The notes under the pieces were generated by a model. It was given only the letters and a program-made list of their open reading frames with translations, made no database searches and was not told the origin of the DNA. From Theropithecus gelada (Eukaryota > Chordata > Mammalia > Primates > Cercopithecidae), in NCBI RefSeq assembly GCF_003255815.1, contig NC_037681.1, positions 69,173,053-69,237,052 of the forward strand: a stretch of 64,000 nt of DNA, read 5' to 3'. Below, one piece after another: positions 37,471-47,901 of the stretch (the first letter of the stretch is position 1; the number at the start of each line of letters is the position of its first letter). A program made the translations under genes and the position numbers.

Positions 37471-37729
37471 CTTTTTTTTTTTGATAGTGTCTTGCTCTGT
37501 CGCCCAGACTGGAGTGCAGTGGCGCGATCTTGGCTCACTGCAAGCTCCGCCTCCTGGATTCAAGCAATTTTCCTGCCTCAGCCTCCTGAATAGCTGGGAT
37601 TATAGGCATGTGCCACCATGCCCAGCTAATTTTTAAAAAATATTTTTAATAGAGATGGGGGTTTCACCATATTGACCAGGCTGCTCTTGAACTCCTGACC
37701 TTGTGATCTGCCCACCTTAGCCTCCCAGA
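37471..37729 (-). mobile_element. Partial Alu, antisense
   Basis: Reversed Alu that stops after cttagcctccca. The final ~40 bases are missing and L1 resumes. Confidence 0.9.
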
Positions 37730-37841
37730 TAGACAGCATATGGTTGGGTCTTGCTAATTTAATCCAGTCTGATAATCTGTATCTTTTAAATGAGATGTTT
37801 AGGCCATTTATATTTAATATAGTTGTTAATCAACTTGTCAG

Positions 37842-37866
37842 GGTGTGTGTGTGTGTGTGTGTGTGT
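37842..37866. repeat. (GT)n microsatellite
   Basis: About 12 GT dinucleotides within old L1 sequence. Confidence 0.9.
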
Positions 37867-38208
37867 CTGTGTTCTTCCCTTTTTTTGTTTTCCTGAATGT
37901 TTTTGATTCTTTTTTGCTCTGTCACATCTACTGATGACCCCTTCAGATGAAGTTTTTACTCTGATATTGTGGTTTTTATTTTTAGAATTTTTTGTTAAAA
38001 TTCTTGTTTTTCTTTTTTCTTTCTTTTCCTAACTCCCCAAACTTGTTATCTGTGCTGAAATTATTTATTTGTTCATGGATTTTTTCCCACTTTTTTCACT
38101 AAATTATTTGGTGTATCAGTCATAGTCTGACATTTCTAACTATCTCTGAGTTTGGTTCTCTTGATTGCTTTGCAGTGTGATGGTTGGTTTTTGTTGCTTT
38201 TTCTTTGT

Positions 38209-38496
38209 ATTATTATTTTTGAGAAGGGTCTCACTCTGTCACTTAGGCTGGAGTGCAGTGGTGCAATCACAGCTCACTGTAGCCTCAACCTCCCTGGGCT
38301 CAGGTGATCTTCCTGCCTCCACCTCCTCAGCATGCACCACCACTCCCAGCTAATTTTTTTTTGTGTGTGTATTTTTTGTAGAGCTAGGATCTTGCTATGT
38401 TTCCCAGACTAGTCCTGAACTTCTGGGCTCAAGCGATCTGCCAACTTTGGTGTCCCAAAGTGCTGGGATTACAGGCATGAGTGTCTGTGCCCGGGC
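38209..38496 (-). mobile_element. Old Alu, antisense
   Basis: Diverged reversed Alu from gagaagggtctcactctg to gtgcccgggc, with an internal deletion in the middle. Confidence 0.88.
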
Positions 38497-39306
38497 TCAT
38501 TTTTGACTGAATGTCAGACATCTTATATAAATAAAGGAGAGATTGAGGTAAATAGTATTTATAGTTGGAAATAGGCATTACTCTTCTTATAGAGAGATAT
38601 GTTTGTATGTCCCATCTGTAAGGGGTGTCCCTCCTTGGATTTCAGGCTGCTTCAAGAAAAGTTGTGATTTTGTAAATTTATCCAGCTTTTGTTCATTGTT
38701 AGTGTGATAGTAGCATTCTTTTCAGCTTTTACATTATGGGCAGTGGGCCCTCTAAGATTTCTCTAATTTATTCATAGCAGAGTACAAATTTATCTTACTT
38801 ATGTAATTTGGACTTATTTTCATTTTTGAGCACATAGTCACTAATTTTTGTATACATGTGATATTCCTTATATTTCATCTGTGAAGGAAATCTGTTTCCA
38901 ATATAGTAAAATTAATTACATGTAAACTTACATAATTTTGGTCTATTAATTTGAATTTTTCTACACAGCATTATTTGTTGGGTATACTTTTTTGAGAGTT
39001 CATTATTGGTAATATTCATATGGGTTTGAACCCTAGAAGGGCAGTTGTCCACTCAAAAACTAAGTTGAGTATATGCATATTATTAAAGTTGTATCTTAAG
39101 TTATTGAGATTATTAAAGTTGTATCTTAAGTATTATTGTATTAAACATCACCTATGACTTGCAAACTCAGAAGAAATATAAATAGAGGGCATCTGTTCAA
39201 ATCTTAGTAAAACTTCTTGGCTTCTGTTAGTAGCCTTCTTGACTCTTAAAATTCCCAAGACTTTCCAGGCTGATTTGATGAAGGCTCTTTGGGTGCTATA
39301 TCACTC
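38497..39306. other. Intronic sequence with one 30-bp tandem duplication
   Basis: AT-rich, possibly including old L1 remnants. At 39079-39138 a 30-bp unit beginning attattaaagttgtatctta is present twice. No gene seen. Confidence 0.5.
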
Positions 39307-39640
39307 TTCATTCCCCTCTTCATAGCACCTGTTAACCTTGATTTTACTTTCTGTTTTTATGAATTTGCCTGTTCTAGGTACTTCATATAAGTGGAATCAT
39401 ATAAGATTTGTCCTTCTGTGTTTGCCTTATTTCACTTAGTATGACCTTTGTATTTCTGATTGTAAAGGATGGAAAGTCATCTTTTCCATGTACTTGGGCT
39501 ACACTTCTATACTTCAGTCTTAAAGTTAATGTAACCTGTTGTTTATGCAATATGTGTGTCAACATATGTATGGATTTCCAAAACAACCAGCATTATAGCA
39601 TCTGGAGCTTTCATCAAGTTTTCAAGGGGCCTCTGACTTT
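39307..39640 (-). mobile_element. Old L1M 3'-end fragment, antisense
   Basis: Contains attcccctcttcatagcacc and ttatttcacttagtatgacc, typical reversed L1M 3' sequence. Pairs with the fragment at 40250-40580. Confidence 0.75.
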
Positions 39641-39819
39641 TCCAAAGTGGTTAAGAACTACTGCTATAGATTCTGGAGCATATATAATCATAAAACAGCC
39701 CCTGATCTTAAGGAGCTTGACATTTTATTGATCTTTGTCCTATCTATGACAAATTAATTGGGGGGTGGGTAGTATGGTATGACCAACATAGAACCCTACA
39801 TTGAAGAGTGAAGAGTGCA

Positions 39820-40128
39820 GGCCAGGTGCTGTGGCTCATGCCTGTAATCCCAGCACTTTGGGAGGCCGAGGTGGGCAGATCATGAGGTCAGGAGATTGAG
39901 ACCATCCTGGCTAACACGGTGAAACCTCACCTCCACTAAAAATACAAAAACTTAGCCGGATGTGGTGGCAGACGCCTGTAGTTCCAGCTACTCAGGAGGC
40001 TGAGGCAGGAGTGTTTCCTGAACCAGGGAGGCGGAGCTTGCAGTGAGCCGAGATTGTGCCATTGCACTCCAGCCTGGGCGACAGAGCGAGAGTCTGTCTC
40101 AAAAAATAAATAAATAAATAAATAAATG
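39820..40128 (+). mobile_element. Alu, sense, with (AAAT)n tail
   Basis: From ggccaggtgctg to a run of aaataaataaataaataaat. Confidence 0.94.
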
Positions 40129-40249
40129 CCTATAAAATACTTAGCAGAGGGGTTTATTTGTTAACTGTGCTGGATGAAGGTAATGATAAAATAATAGCCA
40201 TCTACGTGACCAGAGGTGATTACTAAATTTCCTTTATATATTTTTTACT

Positions 40250-40580
40250 TTTGTTGCAGTGAATTATCTATAACATAAAAATTTGCCATTATACCCATTT
40301 TTAGGTGTACATTTCAGTGGTACTAAATACATTCACAGTGTTGTACAACTCTCTCACCACTCTCTATTTCCAGTACTTTTTCGTCTTCTCAAACAGAAAC
40401 TCTGTACTCATTAAACAATAACTTTTCATTCCCCTCTTCATAGCCCCTAGTAACCTCGATTTTACTTTCTGTTTCTGTGAATTTGCCTATTCCAGGTGCC
40501 TCATATAAGTGGAATCATCTAAGGTTTGTCCTTCTGTGTTTGGCTTATTTCACTTAGTATAATCCTTTACATTTTTATTT
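40250..40580 (-). mobile_element. Old L1M 3'-end fragment, antisense
   Basis: Reversed L1M 3' end (taggtgtacatttcagtggt, then cacagtgttgtacaactctc). Confidence 0.78.
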
Positions 40581-40953
40581 ATCCATTAAGCACAATGACA
40601 TTTGTCTTTTCTATTTCATTGAATTATTGTTTAAAGTCAAATGAAATAGTTAAATCCTAATAGGTACTATATAAATTTAGATGGTATGTATAAAAACTGG
40701 TAAATATTATCTGAAAGTAATGAACTGATTTGCTGTCTCCCTATGATTGTAAGTGGGTCGTTACTTTATTTATAATTTAAAAAATTATTCCTACATTACA
40801 TAGAAATGCTAGGCTTATTCAGATTTTAATGTCATAAGGCAGAAATTTGCTTGAAGTGACCATTTGTGGAATGTCTGTTAATTTTAAATTTGGATTCAAT
40901 ATTTTATATGCCTTATTTGACTTGAACTTTAGTGTATTTCTTTCTCTATTTAG
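40581..40953. other. Intron flanking exon 40954, no feature recognised
   Basis: AT-rich sequence ending in the acceptor tract of the exon. Confidence 0.5.
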
Positions 40954-41214
40954 GATTCTAATTCACGGGTAGATTTAAGCATTCGGGTTACTGATGATGA
41001 TACTGGTGAAATAATTCAAGTCGATGGAACCGGTGATACATCTTCCAATGAAGAAATAGGAAGTGCAAGAGATGTAGATGAGAATGAATTTCTAGGGGTT
41101 ATTGATGCAGGAGATCTGAAGGTACTTGAAGAAGAAGCTGACAGTATTTCAAATGAGGATTCAGCCACAAACAGTAGCGATAATGAAGATCCTCAAGTAG
41201 ACATTGTAGAAGAG
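40954..41214 (+). CDS. GTF2A1L: GTF2A1L exon with Taspase1-type cleavage motif and acidic region
   Basis: This 261-base exon (87 codons) has acceptor ctatttag and donor gag|gtaagg, with phase 0 on both sides. It starts DSNSRVDLSIRVTDDD and contains Gln-Val-Asp-Gly at 41017-41028 followed by Thr-Gly-Asp. This is the consensus at which Taspase1 cleaves TFIIA alpha/beta precursors into alpha and beta chains. The rest is strongly acidic and Ser/Asn-rich (DSISNEDSATNSSDNEDPQ), the acidic segment that precedes the beta-barrel domain in TFIIA. It is separated from the previous exon by a 23-kb intron filled with repeats and a pseudogene. Confidence 0.96.
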
Positions 41215-41342
41215 GTAAGGATGGCTTTTCAGCTGAGACTTTCTTTATTAATTTATAACATTTCTACTTTATTATGCTTTGGAACCAAAAGGAATAGCAA
41301 GATTAATCTTTTCTTTACTGTTTTGAAATAAGACTTATTTGG

Positions 41343-41632
41343 GGCTGGGCATGGTGGCTCAAGCCTGTAATCCCAGCACTTTGGGAGGCTGAGGCTGGTG
41401 GATCATTTGAGGTTTGGAGTTCGAGGCCAGCTTGGGCCAACATGTTGAAACCCTGTCTTTACTAATAAAACAAAAATTAGCTGGGCATGGTGGCACATGC
41501 CTGTAAACCTAACTACTCAGGAGACTGACGCAAAAGAATCACAGGACGCAGAGGTTTTAGTGAACCAAGAAGCGCCGCTGTATTCCAGCCTGGGCGACAG
41601 AGCACGACTCTGTCTAAAAAAAAAAAAAAAAG
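41343..41632 (+). mobile_element. Old Alu (AluJ-like), sense
   Basis: Diverged Alu with several internal changes. Ends in a ~16-base A run. Confidence 0.9.
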
Positions 41633-41845
41633 ACTTAATATATCCTTAGATTTAAACTTTTAATCTTCAACTGTAATTTAAAACCAATAATAAATATTTG
41701 GGAATGGGCTTTTGTATTGGTCTTAAGTAGAGGTGGTAGGTGATCTAGGGAATGGGAATGGCTGTTAAAGAAGGCAGCCTGGTAGAAACATATAGTATCT
41801 GCTCTAATTCTAATAAATGTCATAAACTCCAAGTAGAGTGTGATT

Positions 41846-42410
41846 ATTAAAAAGTATATAAGTAGTATTAGCTATCATTTATGGTAGCCTTACATATGTG
41901 CCAGGCATCATATTAAGTCTTACCTGCCTTATCTTAATAGTCCCAAAGTCCTATGGTTCTTATTCCTATCCTGATTTTAGATATGAGGAAACTGAGATAT
42001 GGAGAGAATTAGTAACTTGCCTAAGGTCAGTCTTGTAATTATTAAATGGCCAAACAGGGATTTATTTTTTATTTTTTATTTCTTGTTTTGAGACAGAGTC
42101 TTGCTTTGTTGCCGAGGCTGGAGTATAGTGGTGTGATCTTGGCTCACTGCAACCTCTGCTTCCTGGGTTCAAATGATTCTCACACCTCAGTCTCCTGAGT
42201 AGCTGGGATTACAAGCATACCACTATGCCCAGCTAATATTTATATTTTTAGTAGAGACAGAGTTTCACCATGTTGGCCAGGCTGGTCTTGAACTCCTGGC
42301 CTCAAGTGATCCGTCTGCCTCGGCCTTTCAAAGTGCTGGGATTATAAGTGTGAGCCACTGCACCCAGCTCAAACAGGGTAAATTTAAATCCAGGCTGTTT
42401 GACTTTTAGT
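41846..42410 (-). mobile_element. MIR SINE, antisense, split by an Alu
   Basis: Reversed MIR (atatgtgccaggcatcatat, gatatgaggaaactgagata, aacttgcctaaggtcagtc). The Alu at 42067-42369 splits it, with the exact 9-bp duplication caaacaggg at 42051-42059 and 42370-42378. Confidence 0.82.
42067..42369 (-). mobile_element. Alu, antisense, inserted in MIR
   Basis: Reversed Alu ending gcacccagct, bounded by caaacaggg duplications. Confidence 0.93.
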
Positions 42411-42451
42411 ACAAACAAAAACTTTTAGCTGCTCTAGGTTCCTTTATTTCT

Positions 42452-42758
42452 TTGTTTTGTTTTGGTTTGGTTTTCGAGATGGAGTCTCAGTCTGTTGCTC
42501 AGGCTTGAGTGAAGTGGTGCGATCATGGCTCACTGCAGCCTCAAGTTACTGGGCTCAGATGATTCTCCTACCTTAGTCTCCCGAGTAGCTGGGATTACAG
42601 GTGTGTGCCACCATGCCAAGTTAATTTTTTGTATGTTTGGTAGAGATGGGATTTCACCATGTTGCCCAAGTAAGTCTCGAACTCCTGGCCTCAAGCAATC
42701 TGCCTGCCTAGGCCTCCCATAGTGCTGGGATTATAGGCATGAGCCACTACTCCCGGCC
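42452..42758 (-). mobile_element. Alu, antisense
   Basis: Reversed Alu with a perfect 14-bp target duplication gttcctttatttct at 42438-42451 and 42761-42774. It lies ~90 bases upstream of the GTF2A1L exon at 42846. Confidence 0.94.
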
Positions 42759-42845
42759 AAGTTCCTTTATTTCTATATGTCTCTTTATCTTTAAAAAATT
42801 TAAAGCATCATAATATTCCTTAATGTGATCATCTTTCATCTTTAG

Positions 42846-42935
42846 GACCCTTTAAATTCTGGAGATGATGTTAGTGAACAGGATGTGCCAGACCTGTTTG
42901 ACACAGATAATGTAATTGTCTGTCAGTATGATAAG
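42846..42935 (+). CDS. GTF2A1L: GTF2A1L exon, start of C-terminal beta-like domain
   Basis: This 90-base exon (30 codons, phase 0/0) lies between acceptor tcatctttag and donor aag|gtactg. It encodes DPLNSGDDVSEQDVPDLFDT followed by residues ending VCQYDK. The D-V-x-D-L-F-D-T-D-N-V-x-V-C-Q-Y-D-K pattern is the conserved opening of the TFIIA beta domain, the beta-barrel that contacts TFIIA-gamma and TBP/DNA. Confidence 0.96.
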
Positions 42936-43209
42936 GTACTGTATTTACCTTTTGGACTTTGGGTTTATTAATTGCATTTATAGTAGAAAGGTATGTAAAA
43001 TGATGGGAAATAAGATGGTGAGTTACACTTCACAATTAATCAAAACAGCAGTGTAATTCTAGAAATTCTGAGTGTGTATTTTGGGTCTAGCACTGTACTA
43101 TATGATCTCAGTGATACCAGAAAAGGTGATAGTCCTTAAGGAAGTAATGATCTTATTGAAACAAGATGTTTCTTTTGGAAAACTAGAAAGACATGCAATG
43201 AGATGGTAG
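42936..43209. other. Intronic sequence, no feature recognised
   Basis: Unique-looking intron downstream of exon 42846-42935. Confidence 0.5.
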
Positions 43210-43321
43210 GTAAACCAACAGCTAAAATATGTGACAGGTAAATCAAATGCTAAAATATGTGGAATGTAAATCAAATGCTAAGATGAGTAGCACGTAAATC
43301 AAATGCTAAGATATGCAGCAC
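43210..43321. repeat. Minisatellite, four 28-bp units
   Basis: Exactly four 28-base units at 43210, 43238, 43266 and 43294. Consensus start is gtaaatcaaatgctaaga, followed by tatgtagcac. Unit 1 is the most diverged; units 3 and 4 are nearly identical. Confidence 0.92.
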
Positions 43322-43990
43322 AGATCGTAAGTGCTAGAGGTGGCTAGGAAATGTAACAAATCATTGGTAGTTGGAGTTCCCCACAAATCCTTCATGGGTG
43401 ATGTGGGGTTTTGAAATGAGCCTTGAATGATTTGTAGGATACAGGTAAATATGGAGAATAAGCATCAGAATAGAAAAGCCCAATAAAAAGCAGAGAAATG
43501 AATGGATGTAGTATGTACAAGGGACACTGAAGAGATAGCTCTGGCTTGAACAAAGTGTTCTCTTATTAGATGTATAGTACTAGGAAATGAAGCTGGGTTG
43601 GGAGACAGAGTAGAAAGCAGATTAGAATATCCTGAATGCTAGTAGGAAAAATCTAAACTTGGTCTGAGGGACATTAGCCTTCTGAGAAGGTTATTGAGAA
43701 AACCGTAATTGGGTTTAAAAGCTAGATGTGTTTGATTTGGAAAAAGCAAATGGTAAAAGTGGGCAGGGCAGATGTGAAGTCCCCAGAGCCCAGAGCCCAG
43801 AGCCCAGACTGAGGATGGCAGTGTAAGAACATGGAAAAGTCAGAGGTTATGATGGAAGAATCAGTGGGACTTGGTCATTAGCTGAAGGTGTCTCTCAGGT
43901 TTCCAGCCTAGAGATTATAGCAACTCTAGCAACTAAAAGTAATACTGCTTTTTAAAAAACACTACAGCTGTGATTATATAGTCAAATGGG
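43322..43990. other. Intronic sequence, no gene; short 7-bp tandem run
   Basis: Mostly unique-looking. At ~43782-43808 the 7-base unit cagagcc is repeated three to four times. The texture (aatgaatggatgtagtatgt etc.) could be an old element, but I recognise no family. Confidence 0.45.
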
Positions 43991-44485
43991 GAGTTTTTGT
44001 CCTTCATTCATGAATATTTATATTCTTAAAGTGGCTTCGAGATATAATTAACACAGTATACGATTCACCTATTTAAAGTATACAATTCAATGGTTTGTTT
44101 AGTATATTCATGGATATGTATAACAATTATCACAGTCAATTTTAGAACCATTTTGTCACCTCAAAAAGAAACCCCATACTTTTTAATTCTCAGGGCAGTA
44201 TTCTCCCCATTTCCACTACTCCAAGCCCCTAGGCGTAAGAAACCACTGATATACTCTCTCTTTCTGTGGATTTTCCTATTCTGGAATTTCATATGAAAGG
44301 AATTATATGTGGTGTTTTGTTACTGGCTTCTTTCACTTAGCATAGTGTTTTCAAGAGTCATCCATGTTGTAACATATATCAGGTCTTCGTTTTTTTAAAA
44401 AATTGCTGAATAGTAGTCTATTGAATGGATATACCACATTTTCTTTTTCCGTTTGTCTGTTGATGGATATTTGGGTTGTTTCCAC
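43991..44485 (-). mobile_element. Old L1M 3'-end fragment, antisense, first part
   Basis: Reversed L1M 3' end (ttcgagatataattaacaca, then ctttcacttagcatagtgtt). It continues at 45301 after the LTR-like insert. Confidence 0.78.
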
Positions 44486-45300
44486 TGTAGGGGAGAAAAA
44501 ATCAATACCTTTTCCTCACCCATTGCTATTTCTGGTTGAGGCACCTAGAAAAAGACAGATTAACGAGAAAATCATTCAAATTTATTTTAATGTACATTTT
44601 ACTGAAACAGGAAATTTTTTTTTTTTTTTTTTTTTTGAGACGTAGTCTTGCTCTGTTGCCCAGGATGGAGTGCAGTGGTGTGATCTCAGCTCACTGTAAG
44701 CTCCACCTCCCGGGTTCATGCCGTTCTCCTGCCTCAGCCTCCTGAGTAGCTGGGACCACAGGCGCCTGCCACCATGCCCAGCTAATTTTTTTGTATTTTT
44801 AGTAGAGACAGGGTTTCACCGTGTTAGCCAGGAGAGTCTTGATCTCCTGACCTCGTGATCTGCCTGCCTCGGCCTCTCAAAGTGCTGGGATTACAGGCCT
44901 GAGCCACTGCGCCTGGCCGACACAGGAATCTTTAGAAATGAAGACCCAAAGAAACAGGGAAAAGTATTTTCCTGGACAGTCATATGGAAGTATGATCAGA
45001 GGAAAAAAGTATATGATATAATGGCAATAAACTGGAGGGAACTTAGTAAGACTTGTTTGTTCAGATTTTTGTGTCTCTGTGTCTTCAGAAATAAGGACAC
45101 TTATTTTCCTTTGTGTACAGGGTAGGGACCTCTGTAATAAAGGTTTTATGACTTACTTTAGAGGAAGGTCAGATAATTCTTTCATGGCTTGGTTCAGGGG
45201 AGAAGGGTGAGGGCAAGGTCAGAAAGACTTTCCTGCTTCTGCCATTTTTTCAAATGTCAGGATGCCAGAATACATATGGGATAATGTGTTCTGAACCCCA
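44486..45300. mobile_element. LTR-like element (~510 bp without its Alu), interrupting L1M
   Basis: It separates two parts of one L1M (gggttgtttccac before; tttttgctactatgaataat after). It begins TGTAGGGGAG and ends CTGAACCCCA, the TG...CA termini of retroviral LTRs, and has an AATAAA inside (~45138). An Alu interrupts it at 44615-44918. No internal viral genes are present, so a solo LTR is the simplest reading. Flanking duplications are not obvious, so this stays a candidate. Confidence 0.5.
44615..44918 (-). mobile_element. AluY-like element, antisense
   Basis: Long T tail, gtaagctccacctcccgggt, ends gcgcctggcc. Flanks gaaacaggaa and gacacaggaa approximate a target duplication. Confidence 0.93.
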
Positions 45301-45650
45301 CAGATACCTTTTTGCTACTATGAATAATGCCTCTATAAGCATTTGTGTACAAGTTTTTGCATGGACATATGTTTTCATCTGTCTTGGCATATACTTAGGA
45401 GTTGAATTCCTGGGTCATGTGGTGACAGTTTAAGGAGCTACTAGACTATTTTCCAAAGTGGCTATAATATTTTACATTCTTATTAGCAGTGTTTGAGGGT
45501 TTCAATTTCTCCACATCCTGGCCAGCACTGGCCATGATCCGACTTTCTAATTCTAACCATTCTAATGGGTGTGAAATAGTATATTATTGCAGTTTTGATT
45601 TGTGTTTCCTTGATAACTAATGGGCCTTTTATTCCAGTCACAATTTGAAT
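45301..45650 (-). mobile_element. Old L1M 3'-end fragment, antisense, second part
   Basis: Resumes the L1M of 43991-44485 (gctactatgaataatgcctc, ccaaagtggctataatattt). Confidence 0.75.
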
Positions 45651-46479
45651 ATATTTAGGGGAAACAAAGGATAATGTTTTGAATTGCTATAAAAAGAAAT
45701 CTTTTTCTCTGAAAATAAGGCCACTTTCTCCCCTATAACATTTTATACAAATAGAAAATGGCAATTTAGATGCTGAATAAAAATATAAACATAAGAAGGA
45801 ATAGGGGATAGAAACTAAAACTAAAACTTGTTTTAGTTTCTTATAAACAATATATTGCCTTCTATGAAAAAAACATTATAAGGCACTTAATTATATATAC
45901 ATTCCATAAAGTCTCATGAAGAATTTTCTAGACCATTATGGATATGGTATCCTTTGTTTGCTGCAATGTGGGAGATAGCTTGTAATTAATTACATAGTAC
46001 TTTGTATTTTTTCAGTGTGTTTTCTCATACATTATCTTTTGTTTCTTATAATAATCTTATGGAATAGATAGAGGTGATATTAAATATACACTGCTAACAA
46101 ATCTAGTATCTTAGAACACTTCTACTTACTGAATATTTTAAGAACAGTGGTAACAAAGTTAATGGAAAGCAGGGCATTGGGGAACCACTGAAACATTTTT
46201 AAAAAGGGAGTGATGTAGTCAGAAGATAGCCAAAAGAATGTATCTATAAGGTCAAAGTGGGGTGAGGAACACTGTTATAGTGAATCTTTATGAAAGGAAA
46301 ACTTTCCAGTGCTGGTCACTGGTTGATTTTTTCAAATAGTATTGAATGTAACCCAACTCAAGTCAATTGAAAGAACTTTCAGTAGTCTTTTTTCAGAGCT
46401 TTACTAATTCAGTGTGTTTTATGATCTCCGCACGCTTTTGCTGTGCCACTCTGCTGACTTACTCAGCTTGTTTTAAAGG
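45651..46479. other. Intronic sequence, no feature recognised
   Basis: AT-rich sequence with no recognised repeat family or coding signal. Confidence 0.45.
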
Positions 46480-46616
46480 CAGGTAGTACCAGTTCCTCTG
46501 GGAAAGTATTACAAACGCAGAATCCTGAGTCCCACCCCAGAGTACTGGATAAGAATGTACATTTTAACAAGATGCCAAAATGATTTGCATGTCCATTAAA
46601 TTTTGAGAAGCACTGT
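46480..46616 (+). mobile_element. MER5-like hAT fragment
   Basis: Contains cctgagtcccaccccagagt and ends ttttgagaagcactg, like the 3' end of MER5. The 5' terminus is lost. Confidence 0.62.
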
Positions 46617-47672
46617 TTGGCTTCTTTAGTATATTTTATTTGGATTTGATTAACAGATGGAATTTATCTTTAAAATTTAACAATTGGGGGAAAACTTTGA
46701 AAATATAAACAGGTACAGTGGAAAAGAGCTAAATGAAAGTCACTGGTTTACATACTGGATGAGAATTAGTTAAATGGTGTAGATATTTTGTTTCAGAGGC
46801 CTAGAGAATGTCTAAAATTAATATAAAGATTTAAATAATAAAGACATTATAGGGAAAATTAATGGTGAAATGAAACCTTTTACTACAGATGGAAATGTTC
46901 TGTGCTACAAATAGGACCCTATTTATAGTGGAATGTGAAACCATTTGAATATCCTATATCTTCATCTGACAGTTTAGCAGACTTGCTTATAGCTGACTTT
47001 ATCCCTTAGATGCTATACAATGATTAATTTCTAGGGGTATAGCATGGTTTCTTTATATATACAGAGAGATATGTATATATGTGTGTATATATATGGTCTC
47101 TTTATATATATCTATGTGTCTAATAGTCTATATATATGTACATTTCCTTCTTTGAATATACAGTGCACACACATGATTGAAAAATCAAAATACTGTAAAA
47201 AGGTATACAGTGAAAAGTCTGGTTCACATTCCTTCACCATTTGTGCTTTCTGTTAGTAGCTCCTTTTCCTGTCTCGAATGCAAATAAGTAGTTATATTAG
47301 TTTTCATAGAATTTCTTTATTCAAATACAAATACAAAAGATAACATAAATAACACTATATTCTTCTGTACCTTGCTTTTTTTCTTTAAACAACATTTCTG
47401 TCAGATCTTCCCATATAAGGAGGCTTTCTTTGTGATGATATTTTAATAGCTGTATAATATCCTATTGTAGGATTACTAAAATTTAACCAATCCTCTACTG
47501 ATGGATATTTGTGATTTTTCAGTTTTTTGATTTGAATTACTATGTACATAAGACATTTTCATAATGTGTGCAGATATATCTATTAAATACCCAGAAAGGG
47601 GATAGCATAGGTCCATAGGCCAGTGCTACTGTGATCTAATTATTAAGATTTTTAATATCTGGTAAGGTTAGT
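46617..47672. other. Intron with AT-rich simple sequence and probable ancient LINE remnant
   Basis: 47050-47160 is (TA)n-rich simple sequence. From 47160 to 47672 the text (gatcttcccatataaggagg, gataatatcctattgtagg-like) looks like a very old reversed LINE 3' region, which I cannot name. Confidence 0.4.
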
Positions 47673-47901
47673 AATTTTTTTTTATTTATTTATTATTATT
47701 ATACTTTAAGTTGTAGGGTACATGTGCATAACGTGCAGGTTTGTTACATATGTATACTTGTGCCATGTTGGTCTGCTGCACCCATCAACTCGTCATTTAC
47801 ATCAGGTATAACTCCCAATGCAATCCCTCCCCCCTCCCCCCTCCCCATGATAGGCCCTGGTGTGTGATGTTCCCCTTCCTGAGTCCAAGTGATCTCATTG
47901 T

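Larger units (their letters stand above)
34629..38208 (-). mobile_element. Old L1 ORF2 fragments, antisense, split by Alus
   Basis: Segments 34629-34827, 35240-36155, 36463-37470 and 37730-38208 follow the order of reversed L1 ORF2 then ORF1-side sequence (for example gtcattcagaat-like, taggatagtcatcttcttca, caatctgtatcttttaaat). Degenerate, no ORF. Confidence 0.75.
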
